A model generated the notes under the pieces. It was given only the letters and a program-made list of their open reading frames with translations. It made no database searches and was not told the origin of the DNA. From Epiperipatus broadwayi (taxonomy: Eukaryota > Onychophora > Udeonychophora > Euonychophora > Peripatidae), in assembly GCA_028023455.1 (NCBI GenBank), contig JAQFVV010012536.1, positions 2,376,001 to 2,440,000 of the forward strand: a DNA stretch of 64,000 nucleotides. Direction: 5' to 3'. Position numbers and translations under genes: made by a program. Shown here in pieces: positions 44,196 through 54,310 of this stretch. How positions within the stretch are numbered: position 1 is the first letter of the stretch; each line of letters begins with the position of its first letter.

Positions 44196-44690
44196 TGCAA
44201 AGCTTGTTTAAATTATGAGATGTGACATCTGACTTGATTTATTTGTAATTGAATTTACTATGGTAGATTCTCTGATGTTTTTGTTGAATTGGGCATGTGA
44301 AGTGAATAAATAGTATAGTAATTATATAGTAAACTTCAACATTAATTTTGTGAAAGAGGCAGTCTCATTTATATATTATAAAGATTATTTCAAAAGTGCT
44401 TTAAATAAGTACAATGTTGAAAGTTTTTATATAGCTAAGAATAGAGCTATAATTAGGCAAGATATTGAAATCTTTCAAAAAATAAAGTTTGCTGCAGGAA
44501 AAATTAATATGGTATCATGAGATATTAAATAAATTTAAAGAGCAGCATGTAGTATAAATGTAGTTCGCGGACAGTTTGATTAGCATTGCAATATTCATTT
44601 TTAGTCTCTGTTTTCCTTCAGGAGTTATAGGGGCCATATTCGTTTATGGTGGCTGATATTGACGATAATGATATATAATTACTTCTCCCT

Positions 44691-45754
44691 AGTAATGATT
44701 TGAAACCTGATAATGCTCCTTATGCTTATATCAAGTAATTAACAATTAATTAATGTTGTTTATAGTATTTTTTATTTATTTATTATATATCAGTTATGAC
44801 TTTTAATATTTTACTTTATATGTATGTCATAATTTTTGTTTTAGTTTTACATATATATATATACTCTTTTTTTTTTTTTACTTTCATATTTTTATGAGAT
44901 ATGTAAGATAAAATATATGTAATTTCTATTTTGGACATTAAATTGAGATGTTTGAAAAGGATTTAAGGTTCGGAGTTCAATTTTTTGTATTAAATGCATT
45001 CAAATCAATCTGAGACATTTTATAAATCTGAAAAAGAGAAGTACAACTTTTTGTATAGAAATTCTGCAGAAGAAACTGCGTTTTGAAAATAAAGACGCTG
45101 TCTTTTTTACTTTTTTTCATCGAATAGATGAATTGCTTTAAATATATATTTTTAAAAAAATAATCTGTATATATATATATTGTAATTTTCAAACATCAAT
45201 CATCTGCAAAATAAAAGTATTTCCAAGTTTAATCCACTTTTTCTGATCCATAAGGTGTCTTCTCCACAACACTCCAGCAAATTTTCTTATTTCACCCATC
45301 CATCTCTCATGTAGACTGTTTACTTCAAATAAATTTTAATATTTGCGATCCCCCCCCCTCGTGTTTACAGAAAAATATCTGCTAGATAACGTCCTATTTA
45401 ATAATTACATTTTATTTTTTATAATGTTTTTTCATTGAATCCAACCACCTTATATACTCTCCTTTTCTTTTTGAAAACTTTATTTCTTTTTATCAACCAT
45501 ATATACATATTCACATCTTTAACACTTAATGTTTCAACTCCTCTTTTCTGTAGCCATTGTCAAGAATCTATAAAATTACATATTATATATATTATTATTA
45601 CAAATAAAATTAATATACAAAAATGTATATATTCTTATCATAAAAATAATAACATTTCCTTTTTATCTATCAATACATCTTTTTTACATATATATTACAT
45701 TATATAATCTATATTTACTTACTTCTTTTTTTCTCGAAACTTTTTTCTTTTTAC
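44691..45754. other. AT-rich DNA
   Basis: No gene was recognised. The 90-codon frame at 45435-45707 has low-complexity codons only. Confidence 0.5.
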
Positions 45755-45759
45755 ATATC

Positions 45760-46098
45760 TGTTGTATTTTGTAAAAATTGAATGCAAGTTTGTGCACTCC
45801 AGAAAAACTAATATTTATTCGAGAGGTTGTTTTTAGATAGCGCACTGATAACTGAGGAATTTAATTAAGGCATTAACGTAATGGCAAACGATAATTCCAA
45901 GAAATATTTGCTGATTGCAAATATTTCTGGATAAGAGACGTTACCTTATTGGACAATGTAATTAATTGCTGCAGTTATCAGAAAGCTATAAAAAGACTGT
46001 GTAACAATTACAAAGAGGCAGTATTTGAGTGCATCTCCAGTAGACGTTCCTGTTCAATTCCAGCAGGAGATATCTAGCATCAGTACTTGCGGTTGCAT
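45760..46098 (+). repeat. 5' LTR of outer element, first part
   Basis: Aligns with 52269-52609 of the 3' LTR. Carries the U3 region and a TATA box (45987-45995). The gypsy element begins at 46099. Confidence 0.9.
45987..45995 (+). promoter_or_regulatory. TATA box of outer LTR
   Basis: TATAAAAAG, matched at 52496-52504 in the 3' LTR. An AATAAA signal follows about 214 bp later in the uninterrupted LTR (52710-52715), giving a normal U3-R-U5 order. Confidence 0.65.
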
Positions 46099-46833
46099 TG
46101 TATTCACATGTAACAAATTAAATAAATAAAGAGAATTTTACTACAAATAGAATACAGCAATTTATTTATATTTTAGTTTATAACAATTTTGAGTTCATAA
46201 CACATATAAGAAATTATATACATAATCGCGTGTCCGATTTCCCCACTAACAGTTCTATTCTAAGATGGCCGGTTTGCCAAAATCTCTTCTTAAAATCTAT
46301 TAATATTTTAATTATTCTGTATTCTAAAATTAGCCATTTTAGGGGTACAAAAATAATAATAAGATCGAGAAGATCTGTAATTACCTATACGGATCTTGGA
46401 ACCTTCAGACTCCGCTAGTTCTGGATTATACCTCCGTTGTTCGTATATCCCTTTCTCTATATAAAGATTCCCACTCCGGTCACACAGCAAGCTGGAAATA
46501 TTCTGTATTCTAAAATTACCCGGCTTCGCTTTCTTTTTCTCCTTTGTTCTGTTTTCGCTTGATCCTTATCAGTCCTTTTAATTAATTAATTGTACTTTCT
46601 TTTTTAATTAGAAATCGTTACTTTATTTCAATTAGTAAATCCTTATTTTAGACTTTAATTAGTGAATGTTTGATTTAGATTTTAATTAATGAATGTTATC
46701 ATATAAAACAATATATCTTATTTCCGTATTTTAATCAAAACCCCCATAATGTTTTTTACTTGTATTTTTAAAAACTGCCTTTTTATTTTTACTTCTGGAG
46801 TACACTATTATTATTATTATTCCAAATACTATA
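46099..46833 (-). repeat. 3' LTR of the gypsy element
   Basis: 735 bp, from TGTATTCACATGTAAC on the plus strand to CCAAATACTATA. It would hold the polyadenylation signal: AATAAA on the minus strand lies near 46159-46164. Confidence 0.9.
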
Positions 46834-46850
46834 ATTCCTCCCCTTACTCC
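46834..46850 (-). promoter_or_regulatory. Polypurine tract of the gypsy element
   Basis: The minus strand reads GGAGTAAGGGGAGGAAT immediately before the 3' LTR. This is the RNase H-resistant primer for second-strand synthesis. Confidence 0.8.
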
Positions 46851-46867
46851 AAAAATATAAATGTCAC

Positions 46868-48155
46868 TTACATGTAATCTTTAAGCCTTTCCGGTTTCCT
46901 TTTCATTCTAAGTGGCCTGGGTGATTTGCTCTTCCGTGCTTCTGGTCGAAGTTCTTCCGTTATAATGTCTTTGTGTTCCTCCCCTACATATTGTTTTTCT
47001 GATTTCTTTTCTATATTTCTTTCATTTTCCTCTGTCTCGCTGCTGTTCAAATTCTGCCAAAACTCCAATGGGACTTGATCTAATTCTCGTTTTCTTAAGT
47101 GGTTGATGTGCCTTCTATATTTGTTACCATTTTCCCCTTCCACTACATATGTTTGTGTTGATATATTTTGTCTTATCGAACCCAGACTGGTTCTCCCATT
47201 TTAAAGTTTTTATACGATTGCACATCTCGTGTATATTTCATTTCAGTTGGTTTCAGAATTGCTAATTGTATTCATAATTTTCGTCCAAACATCAATTCTA
47301 CTGGCATTTTTCCTGTAATCGTCGATGGAGTAATATGCTGGGTTAACATAAATCCCTGTAATTTTTCCTGTAAATCAATATTAGTAGTGTTCATTTTCTT
47401 CAGAAACGTCTTCACTTGCCGAACTGCATTCTCCGCCAATCCATTTTATTCCGGGTGATATGCTGGTGAGTATAAGTGACGGATCCCCCCAGCATCAAAA
47501 AACTGTCTAAGTTCATTGCTTGCAAAACCAGCTCCATTGTCCATTATGATAAATCTGGCAGGCCATGAATTGAACATGTTGACTTAAGACATTTAATCGT
47601 CTCAGCCGCACTGGTATTCCTTACTATATGGCACTCAATCCATTTTGAGAATGCATCAGCTAATATCAGTAACATCTTGTTGTTCACTGGCCCTGCATGA
47701 TCCATATGCACTCTTTCCCATGGCTTAGTTGCTTCCTTCCATTGCGACAATATTTTCCTTGGCAACTGCACTTCAGTTTGACATGCATCACAGCGTTTTA
47801 TGTAATTTTCAATATCTTCATTTATTTTAGGCCACCAGACATAGCTATGTGCCAAAGCTTTCACTCGCACTATGCCCGGATGCCCTTCATGTATAAGTTT
47901 TAATGTGTTTTTTCTCCCTTCCAGAGGTATCACTACTCTATCACCCATAATAATACACTTATTACTAACTGAAAGATTAAACCTGTTTGTCCAAAACCCC
48001 ATGGCTAAGTAATTCGGTTTGGATTTAGGCCAGCCATTCTTAATCCACTGAATCAGGCATTCGTATCTTTTTTCATTCTCTGTCCATTTTCTGACCGTGT
48101 TAGAATTTAATACACCTGAGTTCATATAATCTATGTAATTTATTTCTATTTCCAT
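46868..48155 (-). pseudogene. gypsy integrase, broken
   Basis: The enzyme would insert the cDNA into the genome. The intact stretch 48155-47544 (203 residues) has the HHCC zinc-binding domain (HEGHPGIVRVKALAHSYVWW, then CDACQ) and the first catalytic Asp in MDHAGP. A frameshift near 47550 moves the frame. In the new frame MDNGAGF carries the second Asp and LAENAVRQ the Glu, with a stop just before it (YHPE then stop) and another stop near 47180. The C-terminal part (47143-46868) is charged and ends RKPERLKDYM, as is usual for this family. The zinc and catalytic residues all survive, so the lesions are mostly stops and shifts. Confidence 0.88.
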
Positions 48156-48189
48156 TTTGCTTTTTTCCTCCTATCTGGAAAATGTGATA

Positions 48190-49574
48190 ACGCGTCAGCA
48201 TGTGGTATTTCCTTTCCCTTTTTATAAACTAGTTTATAATCATACGCGGCGAGTATATTTCTCCACCACAGCATACATGGGCTTAAATGCTCTGGAGCAG
48301 TCAATTAATATTCCCAATAATGGTTTGTGATCTGTAACAATTTCAAAACTATGACCAAACACATATTGATGATATTTTTTTATTGCAAAAATGATTGCAA
48401 GCGCCTCTTTATCTATTTGACTATAGTTGACCTCTGCTTTCAACATAACTCTAGATGCAAATGCCACTGGCCATTCTTTATCTCCTATGGGATGGGCTAA
48501 TATCACTCCCACTCCCCAGTCTGATGTGTCCATAGTAATCCTTACCTCCAGGTTACTATCAAAATGCATTAATAGAATATCTGATGTTAATAATTCTTTT
48601 ATTTCATGAAATGCTTTATCTTGGATTTCTGTCCAGATCCATTTTTTTTTCTTTCTTAATAACTCGTACATAGGTTTCGCTACCATCGCTTTATTTTTCA
48701 AGAATGGTTCAAAAAAATTCACGAGTCCTAGAAACGCCTGAAGTTGTTTTAGGTTTCTAGGTTCTTCCGCATTTCTGACTGCTCTGATTTTATTTTCCAG
48801 CAGTCTTTTTCCTTTATCACTTATAGTATGGCCTAAAAATTCTAATTCCTGAGTTATCCACACACATTTTTCTTTATTCAACTTCACTCCTGCTTGATTT
48901 AGTTTAAAACATACATCGGCAATTTTTTCCCTTAAAGTTTCACTAGATGTTGCCGTTATTAAGATATCATCGTAGTATGGGATTACTCCTTTTAACCCTT
49001 GCAACAATAAGTTTAATTTAGCCTGAAAAATGTTCGGTGCTGTTGTTATCCCAAAAGGAAGCCTATTGCATTTGTACAGCCCAAAAGGCGTGGTTAACAT
49101 CAACATACGTGCTGTATTTTCGGTAACTTTCAACTGGTGAAATGCCAAATTAAGATCAAGCTTTGCAAAATATTTTGCATTAGCTAAATTCACCAAAACT
49201 TCTCTCACATTAGAAACTGGATATGCTCCTTTATTTAAAAACTTATTAACTGTGCAACGATAATCCCCACACATTCTGATCTGTCCATCAGGCTTCGTTA
49301 TTATAACTATGGGCATAGCCCATTCTGCGTCTTCTACTGCTGTTAGAACACCTTTATTTACTAGTTTTTTCAATTTCTCCTCATCTTTATCTCTCTGGGC
49401 AAAAGGAATCTTTCTAGGTTTACATACTATTGGATGAGCATTGTCCAATAGTTCTACGTCTACTGGATTAGTTTTAATCAAGCCTAACTCTTCCGAAAAT
49501 AAGTCTGGATATTTTTCCATTATTTCTTTTTTCACCGTAACTTTTTTAATTATATTTATTGAGATTCCTAATTC
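48190..49574 (-). pseudogene. gypsy reverse transcriptase and RNase H
   Basis: The long open frame 49535-48240 (431 residues) holds RT motifs in order: MPIVIITKPDGQIRMCGDYR, KLDLNLAFHQL (first Asp), LPFGITTAPNIFQ, IPYYDDILI (the two catalytic Asps) and FLGHTIS. Then comes RNase H with MDTSDWGVGVIL, YSQIDKEALAI and TDHKPLLGI (acidic residues present). A frameshift near 48255 ends it early; the final RNase H block, with DALSR-type sequence, lies in another frame to about 48190. A TGA at 49575-49577 separates it in frame from the protease. This enzyme would copy the RNA to DNA in cytoplasmic particles. Confidence 0.93.
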
Positions 49575-49880
49575 TCAAAACCATTCTTTCCCGATTATTG
49601 GGGTTAGTTCATTTTTTACAATATATAACGGTAATTCACACTTTTTTTTTCCGTAACTAACTGGGACTTTAGTCACTCCCACTAGTTCTATTGACTGCCC
49701 AGTTATACCTTTTATTTTTATGTTTGACTTTTTTATTTCTAGCGACTGATCTTTTATATGTATTTCTTTCCAAATTTTTTCTGAAATTAAAAAAATACCA
49801 GATCCACTGTCGACTTCCATTATTACTTCCTTCTTCCCTATTATAACTGTTAGTACATACTGGCTTTTGTCTTGCCATGT
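49575..49880 (-). pseudogene. gypsy aspartic protease
   Basis: In the same frame as the zinc knuckles. The active site reads [10 protein letters not shown], with the DSG triad, and the domain closes with PIIGKEWF, the usual (I/L)LG..W ending. The next codon is TGA, where the family reads on into the RT. The protease would process the Gag-Pol polyprotein. Confidence 0.85.
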
Positions 49881-49954
49881 ATTGTCCGATGTGCTATTAA
49901 CTTGCTCATACTTCACTTCTCTTTGGTTTTCTGTATCTAGTTTCTCTTTTTGTT

Positions 49955-50698
49955 TTGGTTTCTTACAAACCTTCGCTAAGTGACCTTTATTCCCACAGTT
50001 ATAACAATTTTCCTTCTGCCATCGACAGTATTTGGCTACGTGCCCTGTTTTTCCACAACAATAACATTTCCATACATCATTTTTTTCTCTGTCTGCCTTC
50101 AGTGATGTATGCATAAAACTATTTTCCGTTTTATATATAGTCACTCTATATTCTACTTCGGTCTTATTTCTAAATGCTGCAGCCTATTCTAAAACTGCTT
50201 CAAAAGCGTTACCCTTTTTGATCACCAATTCATAAGTCAAATCTGATTCTGTTAATAGGTTTTGTCTTAACCTTTCATCTGCCATTCCCCAAAGCAACTG
50301 ATCTAATAAAGCTTGGTCACCATAATTTTCATATTGACAGTCTTTTATCAACTGCCTTAATGCTATGTCATACTCTTTTATTTTTTTCACCGTTTGCTTG
50401 CCTTCTGTTATGCAATGCCAATCTTGCTATGAATTTAGACAGTTGCAGGCTGAAATAATCTGTTATTTTCTGTACTATTTCTTCATATTCGACTGAGTCT
50501 GAAATAGGTCCCTCAAATAACTTATTTACTATTCCTATTAATCTCGTCCCTGACAAACATAATAAAGCTGCCACTTTTCTACTATTGTCTGTAATTTCGT
50601 TCACACTTAAAAAAATTCTGCAACTGAATTCTATATAATGGCCATGCCCCTGGATTTTCTACATTAAATTCAGATATTGACCCCTGTCCAATCGACAT
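49955..50698 (-). pseudogene. gypsy gag, broken
   Basis: The likely start is the ATG at 50698-50696, 18 bp or more after the primer-binding site. A frameshift in a T-run near 50608, another near 50395 and an in-frame TAG at 50184-50186 break it. The core has the retrotransposon-gag pattern (YDIALRQLIKDCQY, LLWGMADERLRQNLL). The nucleocapsid part carries two CCHC knuckles, [14 protein letters not shown] and [14 protein letters not shown] (C-x2-C-x4-H-x4-C), which bind the RNA genome. There is no stop between the knuckles and the protease, so gag and pol share a frame here. Confidence 0.87.
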
Positions 50699-50716
50699 TT
50701 TCTTATCTACAAGTTC

Positions 50717-50734
50717 GTTCAACTGACTGCACCA
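50717..50734 (-). promoter_or_regulatory. Primer-binding site of the gypsy element
   Basis: The minus strand reads TGGTGCAGTCAGTTGAAC, starting about 9 nt inside the LTR edge. Begins with TGG, the complement of a tRNA 3' CCA end. The tRNA is not identified. The outer element's site (TGGCGCAGTCG) is similar. Confidence 0.65.
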
Positions 50735-50742
50735 ATTTGCTT

Positions 50743-51476
50743 TGTATTTACATGTAACAAATTAAATAAATAAAGAGAATTTTACTACAAATAGAATACA
50801 GCAATTTATTTATATTTTAGTTTATAACAATTTTGAGTTCATAACACATATAAGAAATTATATACATAATCGTGTGTCTGATTTCCCCACTAACAGTTCT
50901 ATTCTAAGATGGCCGGTTTGCCAAAACCTCTTCTTAAAGTCTATTAATATTTTAATTATTCCGTATTCTAAAATTAGCCATTTTAGGTGTACAAAAATAA
51001 TAATAAGATCGAGAAGATCTGTAATTACCTATACGGATATTGGAACCTTCAGACTCCGCTAGTTCTGCGTTATACCTCCATTGTTTGTATATCCCTTTCT
51101 CTATATAAAGATTCCCACTCCGGTGACACAGCAAGCTGGAAATATTCTGTATTCTAAAATTACCCGGCTTCGCTTTCTTTTTCTCCTTTGTTCTGCTTTT
51201 GCTTGATCCTTATCAGTCCTTTTAATTAATTAATTGTACTTTCGTTTTTAATTAGAAATCGTTACTTTACTTCAATTAGTAAATCCTTATTTTGGACTTT
51301 AATTAGTGAATGTTTGATTGAGATTTTAATTAATGAATGTTATCATATAAAACAATCTATCTTATTTCCATATTTTAATCAAAACCCCCATAACGTTTTT
51401 TACTTGTATTTTTAAAAACTGCCTTTTTATTTTTACTTCTGGAATACACTATTATTATTATTATACAAATACTATA
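50743..51476 (-). repeat. 5' LTR of the gypsy element
   Basis: 734 bp, nearly identical to 46099-46833. Transcription would start here and run leftwards. Confidence 0.9.
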
Positions 51477-51899
51477 GCAGTTAATGTACAGTGCTCAGTG
51501 GAAATGTAGTCCATGGGTATAGCTGAAAGAGCCCATGGAGATGGAAGACCATAGCCTGAGGAAAACCATCCGGATAGCAGCTGAATAAAGAGTTGAGTTT
51601 CCAGTGGTTTTCAAATGGAGTTACTGGTAGACTGTTGCAGAGATGGAAGCTGTAAGGAGCTTAAGGCCAGTTGCAGTGCTATACTATGAAGTGTTCATGT
51701 GCAGCTAAACTGGACTGGGGTCAGGGTGTGTGTAAATCTTGCCCATTGTTAACCGGTTTTGTAACAGCCAACTTCAATGAACATCAAGGGAATTGAACGT
51801 TAGCAAACTGTAGAAATAGAGTTGCTGCAGACTATTTGCTATTCTGATTATTTAAAAACGTTGTCTTAATGTATATAGTCCATACATATGGACACATCA
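51477..51899 (+). repeat. 5' LTR of outer element, second part
   Basis: Aligns with 52603-52995. Includes AATAAA at 51584-51589. Near its end it has about 30 bp (51861-51891) absent from the 3' LTR. Both then share ACACATCA/ACACGTCA at the terminus. Confidence 0.88.
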
Positions 51900-51900
51900 A

Positions 51901-51917
51901 TGGCGCAGTCGCATTTT
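51901..51917 (+). promoter_or_regulatory. Primer-binding site of outer element
   Basis: TGGCGCAGTCGCATTTT starts one base after the 5' LTR, the canonical position. It shares TGGYGCAGTC with the nested gypsy, so both may use the same or related tRNA primer. Confidence 0.75.
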
Positions 51918-52252
51918 AAACCTGTGAGTAGCGAATAAGTTGCATTACAACAAGCTTAGACATATATGGAGAAACGGTTTGAAAATCCCAGTGAGTAAAA
52001 CATTAATAACGGAAGTGAATAGCAAGTCTATGTGATATAACAATGGTGAAGGTTTGGAAATAAAACACTTGCGCAGTCAACATGGGAAGCTGAGTTCCAC
52101 CATGCTTGCACAGTCACCATTGAACATGTAACTGGCAAAAAAGTTCAGCAGCAGTTTGGAATCGAGCATTTTTGAGTGAAATAACAGGAAATATGTTTCC
52201 TCCAAGTAGGAATAGAAAAACAAAACACCAAGGAATCACAACAAGAGTTTTT
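51918..52252 (+). other. Internal region of outer LTR element, non-coding
   Basis: 335 bp without a recognisable coding sequence. The 60-70 codon frames on the minus strand show no motif. It may carry a packaging signal, but none can be identified by eye. Confidence 0.6.
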
Positions 52253-52268
52253 CTGGAGTGGGGGAAGG
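52253..52268 (+). promoter_or_regulatory. Polypurine tract of outer element
   Basis: CTGGAGTGGGGGAAGG directly before the 3' LTR start TGTTG. Confidence 0.8.
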
Positions 52269-52995
52269 TGTTGTATTTTGTAAAAATTGAATGCAAGTTT
52301 GTGCACTCCAGAAAAACTAGTATTTATTCGAGAGGTTGTTTTTAGATCGCACACTGATGACTGAGGAATTTAATTAAGGTATTAACGTATTGGTGAATGA
52401 TAATTCCAAGAAATATTTTCTGATTGAAAATATTTCTAGATAAGAGACATTACCTTATTGGACAATGTAATTAATTGCTGCAGTTATCAGAAAGTTATAA
52501 AAAGACTGTGTAACAATTACAAAGAGGCAGTATTTGAGTGCATCTCCAGTAGATGTTCCTGTTCAATTCCAGCAGCAGATATCTAGCATCAGTGGTTGCA
52601 GTTAATGTACAGTACAGCACTCAGTGGAAATGTAGTCCACAAATATAGCTGGAAGAACCCACAGAGATGGGAGTCTGTAGCCTGAGGAAAACCATCTGGA
52701 TAGCAACTGAATAAAGAGTTGAGTTTCCAGTGGTTTTCAAGTGGAGTTACTGGTAGACTGTTGCAGAGATGGAAGCTCTAAGGAGCTTAAGGCCAGTCAC
52801 AGTGCTATACTATGAAGCATTTGTGTGCAGCTAGACTGGACTGGGGTCAAGGTGTGTGTAAACCTTGCCCCTTGTGAACCATTTTTGTAGCAGCCAATCT
52901 GAATGAACATCGAGGGAATTGAACATTAGCAAACTGTAGAAATAGAGTTGTTGCAGACAATTTGCTATTTGATTATTTAAAAACATTACACGTCA
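52269..52995 (+). repeat. 3' LTR of outer element
   Basis: 727 bp, uninterrupted. It contains the empty target site of the gypsy insertion at about 52602-52615. It is visibly more diverged from the 5' LTR than the gypsy LTRs are from each other, as expected for the older host element. Confidence 0.9.
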
Positions 52996-53000
52996 ATATC

Positions 53001-54310
53001 ATTCCTTTATATTGAAGCGTTCAGTGTGTATGAACACACAGAGCTTCATGTTAGTTGGTAAAATTAGTATACATATATATATTTTAAAACTCATATTTAA
53101 TTTTTCATTTTTTTTATTTTTGCTTGTTTGCTAAAGGGGATATATGCAGGTGCAGGTGTATGACTTTACGAATGAGTGGACTTATGTATGTGTAAATTGT
53201 TCTGTTGAAGTGCATTTTTTTATGTATATATTTTTGGAAAGAAAAATATATTTCCATTGTCGTATATCTTTATCCTAAAGGCAGTTTGTTCTTGGCGAAT
53301 AACATTTTGATGACTCTGTTGTTTTTTTTTCATAAACATTCTGAAAAATATAGTTGCATGTAAGTGTGAATTCATTTATCTCATCCTTGAGGCAATTAAA
53401 AGGCAAGTAAGATTTTATAACTTTGTGTAATCTTATCTCGATTGGGTCACCTATTTTTTGGTAAAAGATCAACTCAGCTAGTTGCAAGGAAGTGTTGAAT
53501 TGTTTTTCTTATCTTTAAACTGAAAGATCAATGCAGCTAGTTGCATGGGAGTGTTGAATTGTTTTCTTATCTTCAAACTGATGTAAATCCTAAAAATCTT
53601 TAAACTGATGTAATTAAAAAAAGGAAAAATCAATCATGCGGTCTGTTTTCGTTTCTAACCAAGGAAAATATATTATAGGTGTTAAATATATATATATAGA
53701 AAACAAAGCCTTGCTTGGGAAAAAATATTATATATAGAGCAAAGAAAAAGAACCAGGAAAAGCAATTCAATTCAAATTCTTCAAAGTCAAGCAGGGAGAG
53801 TAATTGATTCAAATTATTAACTTCAAAGTTAAGCAGTTGGAGAATTAATGCAAAGTCAAGCAGTTAGAAGCAGTTAATTAATTCAAAGTCAAGCAGTTAA
53901 TTAATTAAAAGTCAAGCAGTTAGAGAAAAGATCCACGATATGACTTTTGAGTAGTACAAACTACTTTTCCTTTCTCTGGAAAGTCTCCAGAAAAATGCAT
54001 CGAAAGAAGAGGAGGAGAGACAAATCCCATGCTGCTGCTATGAGAGAAAAAGAGAAGCAACCTGAAGCCAGCCTATCCTGAGTTCGACAGAGCCAAAGAT
54101 CGATCCTAATAATGAATGAACCTGAAAAAATATCTGCCTCAATCAAAGTGACACAATGATCCATCGAAGAAAAATAGAGAAGCAACCTGAAGCCAGTCTA
54201 TTCTGAATCCAGTGAAGCCCAAGGCCGACCCTGTCAATGAATGAATCGGCAGAAAAAATCTGCATCAAGCAAAAGTGACACTGTCATCGCAAGTATAAAC
54301 TTTCTATCTT
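53001..54310. other. Less AT-rich segment with local duplications
   Basis: No gene was recognised. Three local duplications: 53467-53582 (about 60 bp, AAAGATCAAYKCAGCTAGTT); 53800-53935 (several copies of TTCAAAGTCAAGCAGTTA); and 54049-54293 (about 125 bp, GAAGCAACCTGAAGCCAG). The last two are purine-rich and could be remains of one repeat. Confidence 0.6.

Larger units (their letters stand above)
42849..44249. mobile_element. 1.4-kb palindrome of four hammerhead units inside the LINE
   Basis: A single insertion bounded by the 13-bp duplication TGAATTTACTATG (42836-42848 and 44250-44262). It holds four related units of about 350 bp: two in minus orientation (starting at 42849 and about 43210) and two in plus orientation (about 43560-43910 and 43920-44215). 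This makes a nested inverted structure centred at about 43550. Every unit contains one hammerhead segment. The end of the insertion is the family tail GACATCTGACTTGATTTATT and TGTAA. There is no open frame of note. Confidence 0.83.
40195..44690 (+). mobile_element. Long decayed LINE, endonuclease to zinc finger
   Basis: Readable blocks in order: endonuclease start RTSLVAKELSRF, DLTVLSETHF (40240-40330); a linker (FRNLKAGIQK, DWWMLKRRYN near 41160-41250); RT entry with AISDEIPE (near 41850) and SNHHQISXLSNSAKVLSRI-like (near 42010); a decayed RT core to about 42530; the post-RT tail YFKSALNKYNVESFY and AKNRAIIRQDIEIFQKIKFAAGK (44390-44510); and a degenerate Cys/His finger before about 44650. 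Two hammerhead palindromes (41410-41733 and 42849-44249) interrupt it. Without them it is about 2.8 kb, close to a full-length RTE-type LINE. Stops and shifts are frequent, so it is long dead. Its X stands for a stop codon. Confidence 0.7.
46099..51476 (-). mobile_element. Ty3/gypsy LTR retrotransposon, nested and defective
   Basis: A 5.4-kb element on the minus strand with two LTRs (46099-46833 and 50743-51476), primer-binding site, gag, protease, reverse transcriptase, RNase H, integrase and purine tract in that order. The LTRs differ at roughly two dozen positions by eye. It sits in the 5' LTR of the outer element; the intact 3' LTR shows the empty site GGTTGCAGTTAATG (52602-52615). The flanks GCAT (46095-46098) and GCAG (51477-51480) form a 4-bp target duplication with one change. 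The gene order with integrase last puts it in Ty3/gypsy. No envelope gene was seen. Several stops and frameshifts make it non-functional. Confidence 0.92.
45760..52995 (+). mobile_element. Short non-autonomous LTR element, split by a nested gypsy
   Basis: The LTRs begin TGTTGTATTTTGTAAAAATT and end ACAYRTCA. The 5' LTR is in two pieces (45760-46098 and 51477-51899), and the 3' LTR is 52269-52995. A perfect 5-bp target duplication, ATATC, is at 45755-45759 and 52996-53000. A primer-binding site (51901) and a purine tract (52253-52268) are in place. The internal region is only 369 bp and has no gag or pol, so the element depends on another for proteins. Without the nested insertion it is about 1.86 kb. 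It is too long for a classic TRIM but of the same logic. Confidence 0.9.

Noticed and set aside
45435-45707. 90-codon open frame on the plus strand
   Set aside because: Low-complexity Ile/Asn/Tyr/Leu-rich translation; consistent with chance in AT-rich DNA.
47168-47458. 96-codon open frame on the plus strand
   Set aside because: It is the antisense reading of the gypsy integrase, which has the conserved motifs on the minus strand.
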